Assembly: GCF_009389715.1 (NCBI RefSeq)
Contig: NC_052400.1
Location: 22,413,674-22,477,673 of the forward strand
Reading direction: 5' to 3'
DNA length: 64,000 nucleotides
DNA from: Phoenix dactylifera
Lineage: Eukaryota > Streptophyta > Magnoliopsida > Arecales > Arecaceae
Of this stretch, positions 57,865 to 64,000 are shown piece by piece. The notes under the pieces are model-generated. The model was given only the letters and a program-made list of their open reading frames with translations. It had not been told where the DNA came from and made no database searches. Both the position numbers and the translations under genes were made by a program. The first letter of the stretch is position 1, and the number at the start of each line of letters is the position of its first letter.

Positions 57865-58146
57865 AAGATCTGCATCACCGATGCAATGAAAATGCCAAAT
57901 GTCGTAGGTTAAAAAAACTATAACTTCCGAATGATAGCAGACCTCTTTTTCATGTGCAATGCTAATTTTGAAATTGACTGACGCCGTTGGGTGCATCATT
58001 TTTATTTTTTTTATTTTTTTGCTTCTCCTTCTTAAAAGCCCGACTGACCGCGGCGCCGCGTTGCTAGTTGGCACGCGGACTCCACTCCGCACGCTAGGAC
58101 CCGGGGCGCTTCAGCCTTCGGCGGTTCGCCTCCAAGTCGAGGCCCT

Positions 58147-58156
58147 TATATATTTG
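58147..58156 (+). promoter_or_regulatory. Candidate TATA box of NUP205
   Basis: TTATATATTT lies 205 bases before the start codon, in GCCCTTATATATTTGC. The predicted start of transcription is near 58,180. Position is the only support. Confidence 0.4.
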
Positions 58157-58306
58157 CAAGAAAGCGAGGAAAAGGGGCAAAAAAAAAAAGAAAAAAGAAA
58201 AAAGAAAAAGCCCGCCTCGGCCCCGAGGGTTTTAAACCCCAAGAAGCCCCAGGGCTTGTTGCTGTCGGCCTCCCCGCGCGCTCGTCTCTTCATCCTCCCG
58301 GCTGGC

Positions 58307-58314
58307 TAGGGTTT
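58307..58314 (+). promoter_or_regulatory. Telo-box core in the NUP205 leader
   Basis: TAGGGTTT, in GGCTAGGGTTTCGG, lies 47 bases before the ATG. This is the same motif class as in the Alba leader and is common near starts of plant housekeeping genes. Confidence 0.45.
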
Positions 58315-58360
58315 CGGAAGCCATTGTCGGAGCGGAGGGGAAGAAGAAGAAGAGGAGGCG

Positions 58361-61300
58361 ATGGTCTCTCCGCACCAGCTCCTCTCGACGATCGAGGCGG
58401 CCCTTCTCGGTCCCTCCCCTCCCACTGCGACCCAGAGGATCGAGCTCATGCACGCCATTCGCTCTTCCCTCCCGGCTCTCCGGACCCTCCTCTCCTACCC
58501 GGTCCCCTCTCCCTTCTCTCCCTCTCTCTGTCTCCTCTTCTCCTTCCTCTTCTCGCTGCTGACGGCTTCTTGATTTCGTCGGGTGCGCAGAGCCCCAAGG
58601 CGTCCGATCGATCTCAAGTCCAATCCAAGGAAATCAGGCTTCCCGATTCATCACCGATCACGCTGGACGACATGGATGTACAGATTGTGAGTTTCTTGAT
58701 CTCTTCTAGTTGAATTTCGCTTCTTATTTTTCTCGATAAAATCTTCTCCATAGATTCAGATGATTAGTTAGACCAAGAGTTTTTAATACATGGCCGGGAT
58801 TGCTCCATCCTTTCTCTCAAAAGAACTGGCAAGAAAGAGGGCACTCAGTGGCAAAAAGAAAACTTGGTTCTTTCTCCCTTTTCTGATAAATCTGCTTCTT
58901 TGAATCATATGGTTGCCATACACAAGCTTCTAGCAAGAGAGCAACATTAGTTATCTCAATGTATTTTATTTTTTTCTTGTTTTTTAAATCTCCACACTCT
59001 TCAGCATTTCTGCATGCTCCTGTCATTGGTCTTATTGATACTTTTGTTTTGTTTCTTAAGAGTAATTTCTTTTTTTGTTTCTGGTTTTTTTTGTCTCTTC
59101 TCTTCTCTGAGTCTTCAGAAAACTGACATCGATGCATGATTTTGCTCCTCATCATTCTTGAAATCTTTTGACATCTGTGAGAATCTAGAGACAAGCAATC
59201 ATGATCACCTTATTAGTTGTCAACAACATTGGCTGCACTGGCATGCCCCTTTATATTGAATATATATTCTTGAAATTACATATGACATCATGCGCCCTCC
59301 TATAAAATTTAGTAAACACACTAAATTTTGAAACTAGACTGGTGTCTAAAAGGGGTATAATAAGTTCCTACCATAAATCACATTTTGATTGAAAGATTGC
59401 ACTTGAGTATTGGCTTAAATCTTGGAGCTGCACAATGTATCTAATATGTATGGTTAATCCATCTTATTTTGTTTATTATGATATTCAGGCGTTGAAATTG
59501 AGTGACGATCTCAATTTAAATGAAATCGAGTGTGTTCGCTTACTAGTTTCTGCCAATAAGGAGGTATGCTTTCTTGGTGTTTCTATTAAGAATTTGCTAG
59601 TGGTAACGCATAGGAGCAGTTTATATTCAACTGTCGCATGGAATATTATTTCCGTTATAATACTATGCAAGCATTTTTTCCAGTGGGTTTTACTTGGGCG
59701 AGAGCCATTGGAGATATTTCGACTCGCAGCAGGCCTCTGGTACATGGAAAGAAGAGATTTCATAACCTCTTTGTACACCCTCTTACGGGTAAGTTCATCA
59801 ATTCAATATTTGATGAAATTGTATCTGGTAGGACCAAGTTCTCCTTTTCGGGTCTTCGATAGTACTTGCTTTTCCCTCTCCCTTTGTTCTTGCTTCTCAA
59901 GTTAAAAATTTGTATGCCCTTCTTCTGTACAGGCTGTTGTACTTGACCAGGGGCTGGATGCCGATCTTGTGGCTGACATTCAGAAGCACCTGGAAGATCT
60001 ATTTATCTCTGGTCTCCGGCAACGGCTGATTATGCTCATAAAGGTTGGGGATTTTTCCAAATACAGGCTTAGTTTTCATCTTTTGTTAAACGAGGTCAAC
60101 AATGACTGCTATTAGTGCTGGAAACATGATTATTTTTACTTGCATCTTACCCGATCTAATCACAATTTAATGTCCTCTTAGTTTCTTCGCTTATTACATT
60201 AGGTTAACTACCAATGTTATTATTAGTACTGACAATATGGCTACCTACATTTCCAGATTATACAATTGAACTCAGTTTTTTATTTGTTAGCAACAGATCC
60301 AATAGCAATGTCTTGTTTTGCATGCTTTTAGTTTGTACACTTGGACTTACTGCCATGGTTTCAATAGTTGTGATGTAGAGTTGATGTCGGTTTTTGTGTT
60401 GCTTCACTTTCTTCTATCAACAGGAACTAAATCGAGAGGAACCGGCTGGTTTTGGTGGCCCTAATTCTGAATGTTATGTTCTTGACTTCAGAGGTGCTAT
60501 CGTCCAACGACGAGCTGTTGTTTCTCGGGAAAGATTGAGTCTTAGCCACTGCCTTGTTCTTTCTGTACTTGTTACGCGGATGAGTAAGCTAGGCTTTGTT
60601 CAAGCTTATTAGATAATATTATTTTGCCAGTCCCATACTGCAGTTTGAGGCATTTGACTCTTATATTCTTTTAAAAATTGAGTTTAAAAAAGGTTCTGTC
60701 TAATCTATAAATGCAAAAGAAAATTCCTTAGTCTCATGCTTTAACTAGTTTTGTGCTTTTACTTGAACTTTAGGTACATTAGGGTACATACTACTATTTA
60801 AAGAGAAATTAAGTTTTGCACTATATCTATGTTGCTCGATGAGAATATGTGTTGAGGTGTCAGATGTACTTATTCATGGCATTTTGTTCTTTCTGACATT
60901 ATAACCAAGGAAAACCTTTCACTTTCATTTAGATAGCTTTCAAACATCAATCATCAAATTAATTATCATTAAACTCACCTAAACCAACAACATTTGCACC
61001 ATATATGGTTTATGGATCAAGATATCCTCCAATAAAAGTTTGGGGATGTTTTACTTTTGCAACCATCTCTTGACTTAATGTCGACCTTTATATTGGAATT
61101 GGTGTCAACTACTTGGTTATGACAACTTTAATAAGTCGACATAGTGAATATACATGTAACTTGGAAGAGCCATATGTTATGTATATAGCCTAAGTTTTAT
61201 TCAATGGTGGTGCAAGTCTCTAAGGTTTCTCTAGGAATGCAAATTTTGACATGGGAAATTCTATTTTCTCTAAGGAGACATCACATGACAAACAGCCGAC

Positions 61301-63095
61301 TAAAAACAAAATGTATTGAAATTGTTAAATAGTGTATATTGAAATTGTTAAATAGTCCATGTATCCCTGTAATTTAATGTCCTTTTATTAGTCTTCCATG
61401 ATGATTGTTATCCTTGTTCTGGGATGCTTGCTGTTTGCTATGTTCATCCTAGATGTAAATCCTACACTTCATCAAGTTTTCTTTTGCATATGTTTTTCCA
61501 TCTCGGTTCCACGAATTCCATACAAGTTTGTTTTCATAATAAGTCAGTAATATTTTTTGGGGTCCTAGTGGTTGAGGGTCTTTTTCCAAAGGGTAGAGGT
61601 GACTTCTCAAGCAAAGATGGAGTAATATGCATGTATCATACCTCCTTCTTGTTCCCAACCTTGTGCCTGTGCTCTTTGAACTCCTCTGATTTGTTTCCCT
61701 ACCCTTTGTGCTTGACCTTTCTCATATTGAAGCCTGGCACTTATTGAATGTGGTTTTTGGCGTGCCCAAGGCTTTCAGTAAGGCGGGTTTTGTTATTGGG
61801 CATGTGAAGTTGAATATTTAGATGCTGCAATTGGGTAGTGATTCAAGGAGGACATGGTAAACTGCCGAGGTATATAGAAGTAGCAATGAGGTGGTTGTGG
61901 TGGAGTATGGTGAAGCTAGCAAGCTATGAATAGATTTAGGTATGCATCATTTGGACCATGGAAGTAGAATTACTTATTAGATCTGCAGAGATGCTGCTTT
62001 TGGAAAGACTTGGGTTGGATATATCCATGATTTGACTTAAAACGGATTGAATAATGTTTGCTGTTTGTGCGAACTTCTTCTAATTACATTCACGTGGAAA
62101 TCTTCATATTGAGGGTTCAGTATCACTGTCCTCAAGCCTACTATTTGAAGTAATATGCATAGTGCTGAGTGGTTGGAATACTTCACTAAGATGCTGTAAT
62201 GTTGAACACTCATTATAGGAGTCAGATGTTTCTGTTCCATTTATTATGCTTATAGGAGATGAAGTTAGATTTTGTTGTTATATATTCAGCAATTTTAACT
62301 TGGTAATATATTTTTACCTAATTTGTTGCCTATATATCAAACAAGGATCCATCCCCTCCCCATTGAGTGAATTTACTTCCCCTCAGGCAAAGACTTGATT
62401 ATATTGCTGTTCGTTTTTACTTTTTGCAGGTCCAAAAGATGTAAAGAATGTATTTGAGACCCTAAAAGATTGTGCAGCTGAAGTTGATACTGATGCCACT
62501 GTACAGCTTCAGGTCTAAATCTAAATCTGTATCCTGCTCATGCTATGTCCCAGATTTATTCTTGTCTTATTTTTCTGGTTTAGGTTTTATGTATATTTTT
62601 ATCTGTGGTCATTTTAATCTCATTACATGTTGTTTTTCCATTGCAGATAACATTCAGCCTTCTGTTTTCTCTTGTTATTGCTTTTATGTCTGATGCTCTA
62701 AGCACAATTCCTAACAAAGCCTCCACGCTATCGCTCGATGCCTCCTTCAGATATGAATTTCATGAATTAGTAAGATATGCTAGCAACATCTTTCCTTCTT
62801 TCTTTGTTGTCTCATATTTGTTAGGAATAATTCTGCTGGTGATAATTGATGACTTTTGCTCACCTAGGTGATGACTACCGGAAATAATCCTAATGTTGAG
62901 GGGTTTGTTGATGGTGTAAGACTTGCATGGACTGTATATTTGATGTTAACTCAAGATCAGAGTACTTCAAGAGATACTATCTCGGGTGTTCCATCCAAGG
63001 ATATGACAAATATTTACTCATGCTTGGAACTTGTTTGCTCAAACAATGTTTTCCACTTTTTCTTGGCTAGAGTTCTCCAAGCTGCTGCCTATCAG
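58361..63095 (+). CDS. NUP205: Nuclear pore complex protein NUP205, N-terminal exons (runs off right edge)
   Basis: Nine exons join in frame: 58361-58501, 58591-58686, 59489-59563, 59684-59788, 59933-60043, 60424-60583, 62430-62512, 62647-62769 and 62868-63095. They encode the first 374 residues. Landmarks match plant NUP205: MVSPHQLLSTIEAALLGPSP, ALKLSDDLNLNEIECVRLL, GLRQRLIMLIKELNREEPAG, RAVVSRERLSLSHCLVLSVL and ITFSLLFSLVIAFMSDAL, the last ones from the helical Nup192/205 solenoid. The full protein is usually about 1,850 residues, so roughly a fifth is visible. Role from the family: large scaffold nucleoporin of the inner ring, binding NUP93-class partners. The ATG follows a purine-rich leader and begins the conserved N-terminus. 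Exon 4 starts TGGGTTTTA after a long pyrimidine tract. No lesion is seen. The gene continues beyond the window inside intron 9. Confidence 0.95.
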
Positions 63096-64000
63096 GTCTG
63101 AGTGGTAACTGCAAACGTTGTTCGACAAAGGATATTATAATAATATATTTTATATTTACAGTGTGATGTTTGCGTGTGATAGCACAGGAAATCTCTTTCT
63201 TACTACTGCATTGACAGTTAAACTCAAATTGATGTGCCGTGTAGTTCTAGATACCGCCTTTTCCATTCTGTAAGACAGTAGAGGCTCCTACTGTTATTGC
63301 GTGTATCATCTGCTGTTGATGGCTTTATAAATTAACATATTCCTGCTGCTCTTGGTAATCAGTATGTTATGACAGTCCTTTCTCTTTTTTTTTTTTTTCT
63401 GATTTTGCAGTCATCACTATTTATGGAAATTAATGTCATTCTATGTAATTTTCATTTTCTTGTATCAAATGTCAAGAAGTGAATTCATGAAAATTCACTA
63501 AAAGCAAAAATTATCTTTATCATAACATACTCAAGTAACATTTTCTTCATCAGTGAAATCCAGCATTTGGAGATAGTATATAGTGGTGAGCTTCTTGAGA
63601 AATAAAAGAACTTTATTTGTGCATTTCAACATACATTTATTGTCTTCCAGAGAGGTCTGAGTTGAGAAGTAATGGAAGATATACAGTAAAAAGACAGATT
63701 CTATGTTTTCTAAAGGGAAAATAAAATTCACATGTCCTTGTAGTCCTAAATCCATTTTGCTGTCACTTGCTTACATCAATTTACTGAATTTTCTATTTTA
63801 TGCATTTAAAATTTTTTATCCCTGGGGATTGTGGTTCTTGGCTTGCTGGTTTTCAGTTTATTTTGCGGTTACCTGATTTTTTCTTGTCGCATGTCCCTTG
63901 ACCATGCATATGACTATTATGCAACCCTCAACACTTTCAGTTTGAAATTGTTTCCTTGTTGAGGGCTTTTGTTATTACCACATATATTTATCTGTTTTTT
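63096..64000 (+). other. Start of NUP205 intron 9
   Basis: T-rich sequence follows donor CAG/GTCTGA. The next expected exon (starting near NDDEDMIYIYNAY in Arabidopsis) is not found before the window ends, so this intron is at least 905 bases. Confidence 0.75.

Noticed and set aside
1-64000. tRNA, rRNA and miRNA genes
   Set aside because: A visual scan for tRNA T-arm words (GGTTCGA/GGTTCAA with matching stems) and rRNA landmarks found none. Covariance-model searches would be needed to exclude small RNAs.

Overview
This is plant nuclear DNA, most likely from a monocot. Seven spliced protein-coding genes with plant-type GT-AG introns sit among AT-rich intergenic DNA, several have GC-rich 5' coding ends, and all have clear angiosperm homologues. 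Gene spacing and repeat content would suit a palm or another non-grass monocot, but the species cannot be fixed from the sequence alone. I saw no rRNA or tRNA genes, no CRISPR array and no organellar sequence.

Layout, left to right. 1-2257: last coding exon of a SAGL1-type F-box/kelch gene, whose first exon lies left of the window. 4441-8770: a complete five-exon Alba nucleic-acid-binding gene with a telo-box and CT-tract leader. 10541-16913 (minus): a complete three-exon BT1-type plastid adenine-nucleotide/ADP-glucose carrier with a 5 kb first intron. 19.88-21.45 kb (minus): an intron-bearing, broken copy of the ribosome-biogenesis gene RRS1, with a Tourist-like MITE in one intron. 21701-24919: a 3.2 kb TG...CA element with a perfect 5-bp target duplication (solo-LTR type). 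About 26.4-27.3 kb: a long-inverted-repeat (Mutator-like or foldback) element. 28260-29363: an ER-membrane J-protein of the DNAJB12/14 type with a 5' UTR intron. 29.4-41 kb: mostly non-genic, with two local tandem duplications and probable retroposon debris. 41152-44958: a complete six-exon nitrate transporter of the NPF6.2 (NRT1.4) type. 45-48.4 kb: AT-rich spacer. 48629-54788: a complete four-exon GT14 glycosyltransferase (GlcAT14-like) with a hAT-type MITE in its 4 kb third intron. 57.1-57.9 kb: 3' end of a LINE. 58361 to the right edge: the first nine coding exons of nucleoporin NUP205, cut by the window end.

The genes do not form a pathway or operon. They are ordinary, independently transcribed plant genes for protein turnover, RNA binding, plastid metabolite transport, ER protein folding, nitrate transport, arabinogalactan glycosylation and the nuclear pore. 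I found no convincing new biological system. The points worth a second look are the RRS1 pseudogene, the repeats with recognisable ends and target duplications, the ATG-only first coding exon of the NPF6.2 gene, and a few coding-like stretches I could not name. Exon boundaries were placed by eye from reading frame, GT-AG sites and remembered family sequences. No alignment was run.
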